Assembly: GCA_964636405.1 (NCBI GenBank) | Contig: CAZWSI010000008.1 | Location: 20,989-84,988, forward strand | DNA: 64,000 bases | Direction: 5' to 3' | From: CAZKGE01 sp964636405 | GTDB lineage: Bacteria; Bacillota; Clostridia; Christensenellales; CAG-138 | Part shown: in pieces, positions 7,534 through 15,724 of the stretch | Position numbering within the stretch: position 1 is the stretch's first letter | Layout: each line of letters starts with the position of its first letter | The notes under the pieces: model-generated | Database searches by the model: none | The model's input: the letters and a program-made list of their open reading frames with translations, nothing else | Told to the model about the DNA's origin: nothing | Made by a program: the position numbers and the translations under genes

Positions 7534-10203
7534 CTAAAGCGCGGGGAAGCGCCAGAAAAACAACAGCCTGCGCGCCCATGACAGGCGGGCGCGTATCCCC
7601 TCCGAAAGCAAGCGGACAAACGCCATAACGCTTTCCCGCTCCCGCTTTGTGCAGGCGCTGTCGGAAAAGCGCGCGCGCTGCGCAAGCGCAAGCGCCTCCC
7701 GCAATGGCTCCTCCGCAAGCCATGGGAGCGTTTTTGACGCGCTCGCGGCATACGCCTCGGGCGATTGCAACGGGCCCAGGTTCGCGCACCCGGCAAAGCG
7801 CAGCAGGGAAAGGATATATTTGCACAGGGCAAGGACGGCCGCGTTGCAATCCGCTTGCGCAAAGCGCTTTTCGCGGCGCTTGCACAGCAGGGCCCGCGTT
7901 CCCAAGGCCGCCAGCAGCAAGAGCAAAAGCCCCGCTAACAGCAACAGCGTCCGAGACGGCGCGCGCGCCGCGCCCTCCGGCGCTTCCTCCGTGCCGCCGT
8001 CCTCCGGGGCGCCGTCCGGCTGCGCGCTCGCCTCTCCGGCCGGATTCGGCGTGGGGCTGGAGGGCTGCCCGCCGCTTGCAGACGCGCTTTCCGGCGTCGT
8101 CAAAGGCTCCGTTTGTCCCAAGCCGTCCGCTTCGTCGGTTGGGTCGGGTTCGTCGTCCTCCCCCTCCCTCTCCGGCGCGGCCTCGGGCGTGGCCTCGGGC
8201 GTTGGGGACGGCTCCGGCGTGGGCGTGGGCGTAGGCGTAGGCGTAGGGGTTGCGGTCGGCTCCGGCGAGGCGGTCGCCGTTTCGTCGCCGCCAAGCGCGG
8301 ACGCGCCGCCGCCGCTGCTGCTGGCCGTCATCTCGATGGGAATCCATTCAAGGAGCGAAGGATCGAACACCTCCACCCACGCGTGCGCGTGCGTATCTTC
8401 AATTTCGATATACCCCTCGCCGTCTGGCTCCTTTTCATAATCGCCGCGAATGACGATGTAGCCCTCCGCATATCGCGCGGGAATGCCGAGCGAGCGCAGC
8501 AGCACCGCCGCCGCCGTAGCAAAATGCACGCAATAGCCATTCCGGCTTTCCTCGAGGAAATAGGTCGTAAAATCCGCGTCCGCCGGAACGACCTCCGGCG
8601 TATAGGCATAGGAGCAGCGCTCGACGAGCAGCAGATACACATTGCGGCAAACCTCCAGCAGCGAAAGAGGGCCGTTTTCATTTTCCAGCGAGAGGCCGTA
8701 GCTTGCGCAAAGCCGCTCCGCCGCTTGCCGCGTTTCCTCCGGGAGCGACGCGTATACGTCAAATATATACCCGATATACGCCTGCGCCGCGCTCCGCACC
8801 CGCTGCGCGCTCTCCCCCGCCGCCGCTTGCAGGCCCATAGCGCTGCCCGCGTCCGCAAGATAGGCGCGCTCGATGGCGTCCGCACCCGTGCCGCCCGCCG
8901 CCAGAGGCGCGAGCGAAAGCGAGGCAGCGCACGGCAGCGCATCGATCGAATAGGCCGCGCCTTCCAAAGCCCGCGCAAAGCCCAGCGCGCCATCAAGAAG
9001 GTATTCCGCGCCGGAAATCGCCTCCGCACCCGTAACAAGACCGTTTGGAACCCAAATGGAATCCGGCGCGGCCGAGATATTCCGTACGGAAAGCGTATAC
9101 GGCGCGGCCTGCGCGCCCGTCGCCGCCACAGCCGCCGCAAAGAGGTTTTGCGGCGCAACGCCCGAAAAACCCGCTGCATAGCGCGCATAGTCCGCCTCGG
9201 AAACACTTCCCCAGCCGTCTTTTGAATACAGCGCGCCCGAAAAATCGCGCAGATAGAGCGAACGTTCGTCCGAAACCCGCACCTTGAGCACGGGTTCGCC
9301 CGTAAAGCGAACGGGCGATAAATCGCGCAGATCGCCGTGCGTAAGGCCATCGTTGCTGCCGCCGATCCGATTTGCGCCAACGTCCCAAGCAAGGATTTTA
9401 TCCTGCAAGGCGTCGATCCGCTCCGGCCGCACATAGCCGCTCTCCGGCAAGACCCAGCAGGCGAGGAGCGCCGCAAGCACCGCGACGGGCAGCGCCGCCA
9501 GGGAAAGGAGCTGCCGCACCGAGCGCGGCGCGGGCCGCTCCTGCGCATCGCCCGTTACCTCCCGCCCGCGCCCCTTTTGCGCGGAGATCGAAGAAAAATA
9601 CTTGCTGCCGTTGAACACATAGAGCATCAAATGCGGCACGGCGAGGCAAAAGATGGGCGCTGTCCCGGACGCGAGAGAGAAAAAGGGCAACGGAAGCAAC
9701 AGCGGCATGGTGGAAAGCGCCAGGCCCAGCAGGCTGGAACGGCAAACGACGAAATATCCCGCAAGCAGCGAGGAAAGAAAGAGCAATGCTTGCAGCGCGG
9801 TGGTGGCAAGCGCTGCCGCCAATTCCGCATCCGCCGTCTGGATGAGGCTTTCCAAAGCATCGGGGAGGCGCAAAAGCATGGGCGCCAGCATTTGCCGCGC
9901 GAGCAGAAGCAGGCCCTCGAGCAACGCGTCCGCATTCCGCCAGGCCCAGAGCCCAGCAAGCAGCAGGCAGACAAGCAGCGCGATTCCCTTCTTCTTTACG
10001 GAAAAGACAAAGAAAAACAGCAGCGTAAAGCAGACCGCCGCCCACACCGCGCGCGGCATGAGCACCGTGAGCCGGTAGCCCGTCGTAAGACAAAGCAAAA
10101 GGCCGATGCCGGCGAGCAACAGCACCGTGAGCTGCTGAAAATAGCGAATGATTCGCCTTGCGCTTGCGCCGCCAGGCGCGGAACGGGCCGGTTTTGCACG
10201 CAT
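7534..10203 (-). CDS. Membrane-bound transglutaminase-like protein, MoxR/DUF58 operon
   Basis: This 889-residue protein has about six hydrophobic segments in the first 250 residues, an extracellular region, then a transglutaminase-like core at about 510-630. The catalytic triad is visible: Cys in RNGYCVHFATAAA, His in THAHAWVEVFD and a following Asp. After that comes a Thr-Pro repeat linker (TPTPTPTP, about 650-675), a further membrane segment (about 745-765) and a cytoplasmic DUF4129-like tail. The start ATG overlaps the stop of the DUF58 gene by 1 nt. The MoxR-DUF58-transglutaminase set is widespread; it is thought to assemble or modify envelope proteins, but its substrate is unknown. Confidence 0.9.
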   Translation of the reverse strand: MRAKPARSAPGGASARRIIRYFQQLTVLLLAGIGLLLCLTTGYRLTVLMPRAVWAAVCFTLLFFFVFSVKKKGIALLVCLLLAGLWAWRNADALLEGLLLLARQMLAPMLLRLPDALESLIQTADAELAAALATTALQALLFLSSLLAGYFVVCRSSLLGLALSTMPLLLPLPFFSLASGTAPIFCLAVPHLMLYVFNGSKYFSSISAQKGRGREVTGDAQERPAPRSVRQLLSLAALPVAVLAALLACWVLPESGYVRPERIDALQDKILAWDVGANRIGGSNDGLTHGDLRDLSPVRFTGEPVLKVRVSDERSLYLRDFSGALYSKDGWGSVSEADYARYAAGFSGVAPQNLFAAAVAATGAQAAPYTLSVRNISAAPDSIWVPNGLVTGAEAISGAEYLLDGALGFARALEGAAYSIDALPCAASLSLAPLAAGGTGADAIERAYLADAGSAMGLQAAAGESAQRVRSAAQAYIGYIFDVYASLPEETRQAAERLCASYGLSLENENGPLSLLEVCRNVYLLLVERCSYAYTPEVVPADADFTTYFLEESRNGYCVHFATAAAVLLRSLGIPARYAEGYIVIRGDYEKEPDGEGYIEIEDTHAHAWVEVFDPSLLEWIPIEMTASSSGGGASALGGDETATASPEPTATPTPTPTPTPTPEPSPTPEATPEAAPEREGEDDEPDPTDEADGLGQTEPLTTPESASASGGQPSSPTPNPAGEASAQPDGAPEDGGTEEAPEGAARAPSRTLLLLAGLLLLLLAALGTRALLCKRREKRFAQADCNAAVLALCKYILSLLRFAGCANLGPLQSPEAYAASASKTLPWLAEEPLREALALAQRARFSDSACTKRERESVMAFVRLLSEGIRARLSWARRLLFFWRFPAL

Positions 10204-11417
10204 CAAAGCTCCTCCTCCATGCCCGGAACGCGTCCGTCAAGCAGTTGCACCTCGCAGCCAAGCGCGCGGAAACGCTGCGCCGCTTCCTTAGGGCAGCAAT
10301 CGGGCATAAGCGTGATGCGGCGGCAGCATTGGCGTTCCAGAAGGCTCGCAAGCAGCTTTTCCGCCCCCTTGTCCTCCTCCGCGTCCCAGTCCGCGCCCGC
10401 GATGAGATAGAGCAAGCTCGCCTCGGGCTGCATGAGCTGCCGCGCGGCAAAGTGGCCCAGCGCGTTCCACGGCTTTTGCCCCGGCAGCGCAAGCAGCTCG
10501 TGGAGCGCGGAAGCGAGCGCGTCCGCGCCGCCGACGGGCACAGTGCGCAGCATGCCCTCCTCGCCCAGCCAACTGATGCTGTGCACCGCGCTGCGCGCCA
10601 TCAAAAACTCCGAAAGCGCGAGCATCGTGCCGAGCATTTGCTCAGCCGCCGCCAAGCCCGCGCCCTCTCGCAGCTCCAGCAAGAAATGCAGCGAGAGATT
10701 GAGCGGAAGCCCGAATTCCCGCACGATCAGCCTGTCCATGCGGCTGCTGAGCTTCCAGTGCACGCTGTGGTGCGAATCGCCCGGCCGGTAATCGCGGAGC
10801 TGAAAAATCTCCGACGGGTCGCCGCCCGGCTTTTCCGTGGAGTACGTTACGCTGTCAAGCCCCAAATCAGCCGTATCCTCGGTTTCGATCCCGCGGCTTT
10901 GCAGCTCCGGCAGCACATAGACGCTCCCCGTCGCGCTCGCTCCGTTCCGTTTCGGCACGGGCAGGCAAAAAAGCCCCAGCAAATCGGATACGTATACGCG
11001 GCGGACGCGCACGTCCACCCTGCCGCAGTTATCCATCGGCACGGCCGGGCGGAGCGTATGCGCGCGCCCCGGCCCGAGCAGAAACGAAACGCTTTCCTCC
11101 ACCCTCTCCGCATACCGCTCGCCCACGTGGCCCAGCGCGTTGCGGCGCTCAATGCGGAAGCGAACGCCCCCGCAGGGAAAGCCGCCGGCATTTTTCGCCG
11201 TCAGGCAAACGCGGGCGCTTCCCTTCGGCATAATATCGTCCTCGCCATCCATGCGATAGCGCAGCGTAAGGCAAGCGGGCAGCGCGGCCAAAAGCGAAAC
11301 AAGCGGCAAAATCAGCAGAAAAAGAAAAAGCAGATGAAATAAATACAGGTCGAACAGCACAAAAAACAAAAAGGAAAGCAGAAGCAGATAGACGTATATG
11401 ATTCGGTTTCGCGCCAT
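10203..11417 (-). CDS. DUF58 domain protein
   Basis: This 404-residue protein has two close N-terminal membrane segments (about 7-45) and a cytoplasmic domain with the DUF58 signature, seen as QLRDYRPGDSHHSVHWKLS followed by RLIVREF. A von Willebrand A-like fold is expected toward the C-terminus. I chose the ATG at 11417 because it begins 4 nt after the MoxR stop with AAGG just upstream and puts the first membrane helix at residue 7; the frame is open further up inside moxR. It works with the MoxR ATPase before it and the transglutaminase after it. Confidence 0.92.
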   Translation of the reverse strand: MARNRIIYVYLLLLSFLFFVLFDLYLFHLLFLFLLILPLVSLLAALPACLTLRYRMDGEDDIMPKGSARVCLTAKNAGGFPCGGVRFRIERRNALGHVGERYAERVEESVSFLLGPGRAHTLRPAVPMDNCGRVDVRVRRVYVSDLLGLFCLPVPKRNGASATGSVYVLPELQSRGIETEDTADLGLDSVTYSTEKPGGDPSEIFQLRDYRPGDSHHSVHWKLSSRMDRLIVREFGLPLNLSLHFLLELREGAGLAAAEQMLGTMLALSEFLMARSAVHSISWLGEEGMLRTVPVGGADALASALHELLALPGQKPWNALGHFAARQLMQPEASLLYLIAGADWDAEEDKGAEKLLASLLERQCCRRITLMPDCCPKEAAQRFRALGCEVQLLDGRVPGMEEEL

Positions 11418-11421
11418 TGCC

Positions 11422-12351
11422 TTATACCGTCGCGGGCGCCTGAACCTGCGCAAGCGCACGCTTTGCAAGCTGCTGCGCGCTTATGCCGCTGACCAGCGCA
11501 CGCGGGCTGAGCAGGATGCGGTGCGCGCAGGTGCATTCAAATACGCCCTGCACATCCTGCGGCACAAGAAAATCCCGATCCGCAAGATAAGCGCCTGCCT
11601 TCGCCATTTTGAGCAGCGCAAGCGTGCCGCGCGGACTCACGCCCAGCCGAATCGCGGGCTGCGTGCGCGTCCAGGCCGCAAGGGCCGTTACATAGCCGTA
11701 AAGCGCGTCGGACACATACACATTATCAACCTCCCGCTGCATGCCGGAAAGCGCCTGCGGCGAGATCACGCGGCCCACAGAATCCAGCGGGGCGGCATTC
11801 TGGTGGCGGCGCAGCATTTCCATTTCGCTGCGGCGATCCGGGTAGCCCATGGAGAGCCGCACCATAAATCGGTCGAGCTGGGATTCGGGCAGCGGCTGCG
11901 TGCCGGAGGAGCCGGTTGGGTTTTGCGTGGCGATCACCAGAAAAGGCTGCGGTACGGGATGCGTAACGCCGTCCACCGTGATGCGCCCCTCCTCCATGAC
12001 CTCCAGCAGCGCGGATTGTGTTTTGCTGGAAGCGCGGTTGATTTCGTCCGCCAAAAACAAGTTGCACATGGCCGCGCCCGGCACATACGCACCGGCTGCG
12101 CCGCCGCTTTGCAGCGTGGCATAGCCCGTGATATCGGAGGGCATCACATCGGGCGTAAACTGCATGCGCTTGTAGGAAAGGTCCATCGCGCGCGAAAAGG
12201 CAAGCGCCATCGTTGTTTTGCCCACGCCTGGCACGTCCTCGAGCAATACGTGGCCGCCCGCCAGCATGGCCGTCAGAATGCTGGTTATGACCGCGTCCTT
12301 TCCGACGACGACCTTGCGCACCTGACCGACGATATCCTGCACTTGCTGCAT
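11422..12351 (-). CDS. MoxR-family AAA ATPase
   Basis: This 309-residue AAA+ ATPase carries Walker A EDVPGVGKTT (about residue 38), the MoxR motif RMQFTPDVMPSDITGY, Walker B LFLADEINRA, and an arginine-bearing ATQNPTGSSGTQPLPESQLDRF sensor region (quoted in part). MoxR proteins act as chaperones that mature partner proteins, here presumably the DUF58 and transglutaminase products. The start may be the ATG at 12351 or the TTG at 12354; GAGGT lies 10 or 7 nt upstream. This is the first gene of the three-gene minus-strand operon. Confidence 0.95.
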   Translation of the reverse strand: MQQVQDIVGQVRKVVVGKDAVITSILTAMLAGGHVLLEDVPGVGKTTMALAFSRAMDLSYKRMQFTPDVMPSDITGYATLQSGGAAGAYVPGAAMCNLFLADEINRASSKTQSALLEVMEEGRITVDGVTHPVPQPFLVIATQNPTGSSGTQPLPESQLDRFMVRLSMGYPDRRSEMEMLRRHQNAAPLDSVGRVISPQALSGMQREVDNVYVSDALYGYVTALAAWTRTQPAIRLGVSPRGTLALLKMAKAGAYLADRDFLVPQDVQGVFECTCAHRILLSPRALVSGISAQQLAKRALAQVQAPATV

Positions 12352-12541
12352 CAAAAGTAGCTACCTCAACAATCCCCAGCGTATTTTCACAGTGTAACGG
12401 TTTTGAAGGGCAAAAGTATTGCGAGAATGTATACATTCTGAAAATTGTCCGCATTGTCCGCCGCAGCGGAAAAAAGCTCTCAATTTTGCTGATAGAATTC
12501 TTATGCTGGCTTTTGCTCGTTTCGCGAAAATCGGCCCAACC

Positions 12542-12559
12542 CTATACTTATAGGTATAG
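12542..12559. promoter_or_regulatory. Inverted repeat before the broken HTH gene
   Basis: CTATAC and GTATAG flank TTATAG (12542-12559). The site overlaps -10-like hexamers and lies about 30 bp before the start of the HTH remnant, where an autoregulator operator would be expected. Confidence 0.35.
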
Positions 12560-12590
12560 AGCAATGCTATTTGCTTGAAAGGGGTTGCCG

Positions 12591-12672
12591 ATGGATAAGA
12601 GCGTGCTTGGGCAACGCATGCGTGAGCAACAAAGATCAATATGCAGGACGCGCTGGACATTTGAAAAACGAT
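12591..12672 (+). pseudogene. Remnant of an XRE-type HTH regulator
   Basis: An ATG with GAAAGGGG 6 nt upstream starts MDKSVLGQRMREQQ, which is the classical opening of a Cro/CI-type HTH protein (LGQRIREXR). The frame then loses similarity. In a shifted frame the next bases read INMQDALDI, close to the second half of the HTH (LNMTQEALAE), and stop at once. The rest of the domain is missing, and the frame runs into the 3' end of the M20 gene on the other strand. I read it as a regulator broken by small deletions and truncation. Confidence 0.45.
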
Positions 12673-12715
12673 TCCATGCGCGTTTGTTCGGCGGGAAAAG
12701 GACGGGGTTAGCGCT

Positions 12716-13870
12716 TCAATCCGCCTCAAATTCGGCCCGAACCGTTTGATACAGCGCGTCGTTTTCCAGAAGGTCGGCGGCAAGATCCGCAAGGGCACAG
12801 CTCGCGTGCAGCAAGCCCTGGCGGCCTGCCTCCGTTAAGGTCGCGCGCGCCATCTCCACGGAATGCCCCGCCACGCTCTCGTCCGCGATTTTTACGTCCC
12901 CGTGAAGCGTGGGGCACTTATAGGAAACGGCTCCGATATCGCTGCTTCCGCCGATCTCCTCGCGCACGGGATGCACATCGGCGATGCCCAGCTCCGCATA
13001 TTTAGCCTTCAGCAGCTCGGCAAGCGCGTAATTGAGCTTCATATCCCCGTAGACGCACTCGTATTCCGAAGCCTCGCAGGCACAGCCGCTGGCTTGCGCC
13101 GCGGACAGGGCGCAGGCCGTTCCCTTTTCGCTGAGCCGCTTTGCCGCCGCAAGCGTGGGGGCGCGGAAATAATACTCCATTGAGGCATAATCCGGGATGA
13201 CGTTCGCCGCCGTGCCGCCGTCGCGGATCACGCCGTGGATATAGCTGCCCGCCTCCATATACTGCCGCAAGAACTGGATGCCCGTATAGGTGAGCACCGC
13301 CGCGTCAAGGGCGCTGCTTCCCTGCTGGGGCCGGCAGCCGTGCGCGCTCTTGCCGTGGAACTCAAATTTGAGCGGAATGAGCGCGCTGAGCCGTTGGCCC
13401 AGACAATACTCCGTAGCGGGATGGATCATCATGGCCGCGTCCACCCCGTCGAACGCGCCCGCCTCCGCCATGGCGACCTTGCCGCCGAAATTCTCCTCGC
13501 CCGGGGTGCCGATCACCAGCACCTTGCCGCCGAGCGAATCGATAACGGATTTGAGCGCGGCGCCCGCCGCCACGCCGATGCCCGCGATTAAATTATGCCC
13601 GCAGCCGTGGCCCACGCGGGGCAGCGCGTCGTATTCGCAGAGGAAGGCGATCGTCCTGCCGGGCTTGCCGCTGTCGTACGCGGCCAGAAAGCCGGTGGGC
13701 AGCACATAGCTTTTTGTTACGGCAAAGCCCTCCGCCGAAAGCCGCGCGCACAGAGCCGCCATGGCCTTGTGCTCCTCGTTGCCAAGCTCGGGATTGTCGT
13801 AAAGGTATCGAACCAGCCGCATGCAATCGTCGAGCCGGCATGTAACCGCGTCTTCTATTTGCTTTCTCAT
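12716..13870 (-). CDS. M20-family metallo-amidohydrolase (AbgB / PM20D2-like)
   Basis: This 384-residue zinc or manganese amidohydrolase shows the M20 motifs LCEYDALPRVGHGCGHNL (with the metal-binding Cys and His), GTPGEENFGGK (catalytic Glu), and the dimerisation domain beginning near FEFHGKSAHGC, then EIGGSSDIG and the late metal ligand region GHSVEMA. It is closest in pattern to the p-aminobenzoyl-glutamate / acyl-amino-acid hydrolase branch. The ATG at 13870 has GGGAG 8 nt upstream. It is divergent from the permease-methyltransferase operon with a shared AT-rich region of 276 bp, which suggests common regulation and perhaps a shared substrate pathway. The exact substrate is unknown. Confidence 0.9.
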   Translation of the reverse strand: MRKQIEDAVTCRLDDCMRLVRYLYDNPELGNEEHKAMAALCARLSAEGFAVTKSYVLPTGFLAAYDSGKPGRTIAFLCEYDALPRVGHGCGHNLIAGIGVAAGAALKSVIDSLGGKVLVIGTPGEENFGGKVAMAEAGAFDGVDAAMMIHPATEYCLGQRLSALIPLKFEFHGKSAHGCRPQQGSSALDAAVLTYTGIQFLRQYMEAGSYIHGVIRDGGTAANVIPDYASMEYYFRAPTLAAAKRLSEKGTACALSAAQASGCACEASEYECVYGDMKLNYALAELLKAKYAELGIADVHPVREEIGGSSDIGAVSYKCPTLHGDVKIADESVAGHSVEMARATLTEAGRQGLLHASCALADLAADLLENDALYQTVRAEFEAD

Positions 13871-13957
13871 AACCAAGCTCCCTTTCGCCGCCGGGTTCCC
13901 GCACGCAACCGATTCGATTGGGCGCGCGCAAACGGCCTATTAATAAATATACATACA

Positions 13958-13986
13958 TATGTACCATATTGTGCAAAATTATGCAA
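13958..13986 (-). promoter_or_regulatory. Promoter for the M20 amidohydrolase
   Basis: TTGCAT (13986-13981) and TACATA (13963-13958) are 17 bp apart on the minus strand, within an unusually AT-rich patch that also holds the palindrome ACATATGT, a possible regulator site. Confidence 0.5.
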
Positions 13987-14020
13987 TACATTTTTTGTGC
14001 GCGGCTTACTTATTTTCAGG

Positions 14021-14049
14021 TTGCAAATCCACGCCGGCTCGCCTATATT
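14021..14049 (+). promoter_or_regulatory. Promoter for the permease-methyltransferase operon
   Basis: TTGCAA (14021-14026) and TATATT (14044-14049) have a 17-bp spacer. The predicted start near 14056 leaves a leader of about 90 nt. A second palindrome, ATGCATAT, follows the -10. Confidence 0.6.
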
Positions 14050-14146
14050 TATGCATATAAAGAGTGTTAAGACGTTCTTTCGTCAAGCTGCGAGGTTTTG
14101 GGATGGCTGCGCATTTGCGCATATCAATAACAACGGGAGGTACATC

Positions 14147-15709
14147 ATGGAGGCAAAAAAGAAATCTCTGATCCCCTTTTTTACGCGGGGCGACGTGGGT
14201 GGATTGACGTATGCCATCACCAATAACATCGTCAATTACATCATCATCATCTTTGCGCTGCAGGGCATGGGCTGGTCCGACGAGCTGATCTTTGGGCGCG
14301 TCATTCCTGGCCTATCGATCGGTTTGATGGTAAGCGGCTTCTACTATTCCTATATGGCCCACAAGCTCAGCAAAAAAGAAGGCCGCGCGGACATTACCGC
14401 GCTGCCGAGCGGCGTTTCCACCCCGGCCATGTTCGTTATACTCTACGGCGTAATCAGCCCCCTGAGCTGGTCGCTCGCGCCTGAGGAGGCATGGGCGGCG
14501 GCTGTGGCGGCCTGCTTCATCGGCGGCTTTGTGGAGTTCCTCGGCGGCTTCATCGGCCCCTGGATGAAAAAGAAGCTCCCCCGCGCCGCGCTGCTGGGCA
14601 CGGTGGCGGGCATCGGCTTTATCTGGATGGCGACGCAGGGCGTGTTCGATGTGTTTGGCGATCCGCTCGTGGGCCTGCCCATTCTGGCGGTCGCCATGCT
14701 GGGGCTCTTTGGCGGCTATCTCTTCCCCAAGAAGATTTCCCCCTTCCTCGTTGCCATTGTGGGCGGCATCGTTTATGCGCTCTGCCTGGGCCGCACCTCC
14801 TTCGATTTTTCGGGGGTCGGCTTCTATTTCCCCAATCCGATCAATACAATCCAGTCGCTCATCAACGGCTTTGTGTATGTCGCGCCGTTCCTGACGGTCG
14901 TGATCCCCATCGAGATCTATAACTTTATCGAGACGATGGACAATGTGGAATCCGCCAACGCGGCGGGCGACAACTACAACGTGCGCGAGGCGCAGTTTGC
15001 CGACGGCATCTGCACCATGATCTCCGCAATCTTCGGCGGCGTTGTACCCAACACCGTGTGGCTCGGCCATCCGGGCCTCAAAAAGGCGGGCGCGGGCGCG
15101 GGCTACTCCTGGATTGCCGGCCTCGTGCTGGGCCTTGCGGGCATCTTCGGGCTGTTTACCTTCTTCAGCAAGCTCGTCCCCGCCGCGGTCTGCGCCGTTA
15201 CCTTCCTCTGGTGCGCGCTCATTATGGTGTCGCAGGCGTTTAAGGAGTGCAAAGTGAAGCACTTCGCCGCCGTAGGCATGGCCATGGTGCCCTCCGTTGC
15301 GGACTATCTGTATACGCAGGTCACCGGCGCGATGGGCGTTTCCGAGATCTGGGCCGAGACCCTGTCCACGGGCCTGAGCGGCTATGCGCCGGAAATTACG
15401 CAGTCCATCCTCAACGCGGGCGTGATGTGGAACGGCGTACCGGCTGTGAAGGCGGGCGCGATCGTCATCGGCATTCTGCTTGGCTCCATCACGGTGTTTA
15501 TCATCGATCACAAGCTTCGCAACGCGGCGTATATCGCGCTGGGCGGCACGGTGCTCTCGCTCTTTGGGTTTATCCACTCGGCGGCGCTGGGCTTCTACCC
15601 GGTTTCGCCCTTCACAATCGCGTGGCTTGTGACCGCCGTGATTCTCTTCGCGCTGGATTTCGGCAAGAATACCTGGTTCAAAGCGCCCGATGACTTTGAA
15701 TACGTATAA
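14147..15709 (+). CDS. NCS2/AzgA-like nucleobase permease
   Basis: This 520-residue transporter has about 12-14 hydrophobic segments across its whole length. The family signature is clear: the ETMDNVESANAAGDNY block near residue 265, then a GGVVPNTVWLGHPGLKKAGAGAGYS-type motif (part quoted: WLGHPGLKKAGA, GAGYS), seen in xanthine/uracil and AzgA-type purine carriers. The start ATG has GGGAGG 6 nt upstream. The stop is 15 nt before the MtmB-like gene, so they form an operon. By family it should bring in a purine, pyrimidine or related heterocycle by proton symport. Its pairing with a methyltransferase suggests an N-methylated ring compound; that is inference. Confidence 0.88.
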   Translation: MEAKKKSLIPFFTRGDVGGLTYAITNNIVNYIIIIFALQGMGWSDELIFGRVIPGLSIGLMVSGFYYSYMAHKLSKKEGRADITALPSGVSTPAMFVILYGVISPLSWSLAPEEAWAAAVAACFIGGFVEFLGGFIGPWMKKKLPRAALLGTVAGIGFIWMATQGVFDVFGDPLVGLPILAVAMLGLFGGYLFPKKISPFLVAIVGGIVYALCLGRTSFDFSGVGFYFPNPINTIQSLINGFVYVAPFLTVVIPIEIYNFIETMDNVESANAAGDNYNVREAQFADGICTMISAIFGGVVPNTVWLGHPGLKKAGAGAGYSWIAGLVLGLAGIFGLFTFFSKLVPAAVCAVTFLWCALIMVSQAFKECKVKHFAAVGMAMVPSVADYLYTQVTGAMGVSEIWAETLSTGLSGYAPEITQSILNAGVMWNGVPAVKAGAIVIGILLGSITVFIIDHKLRNAAYIALGGTVLSLFGFIHSAALGFYPVSPFTIAWLVTAVILFALDFGKNTWFKAPDDFEYV

Positions 15710-15724
15710 GACGGGAGGCACTGC

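Noticed and set aside
13910..14060. AT-rich palindromic patch as a replication origin or insertion site
   Set aside because: No DnaA boxes, iterons or target duplications; it is better explained by two divergent promoters and regulator sites.
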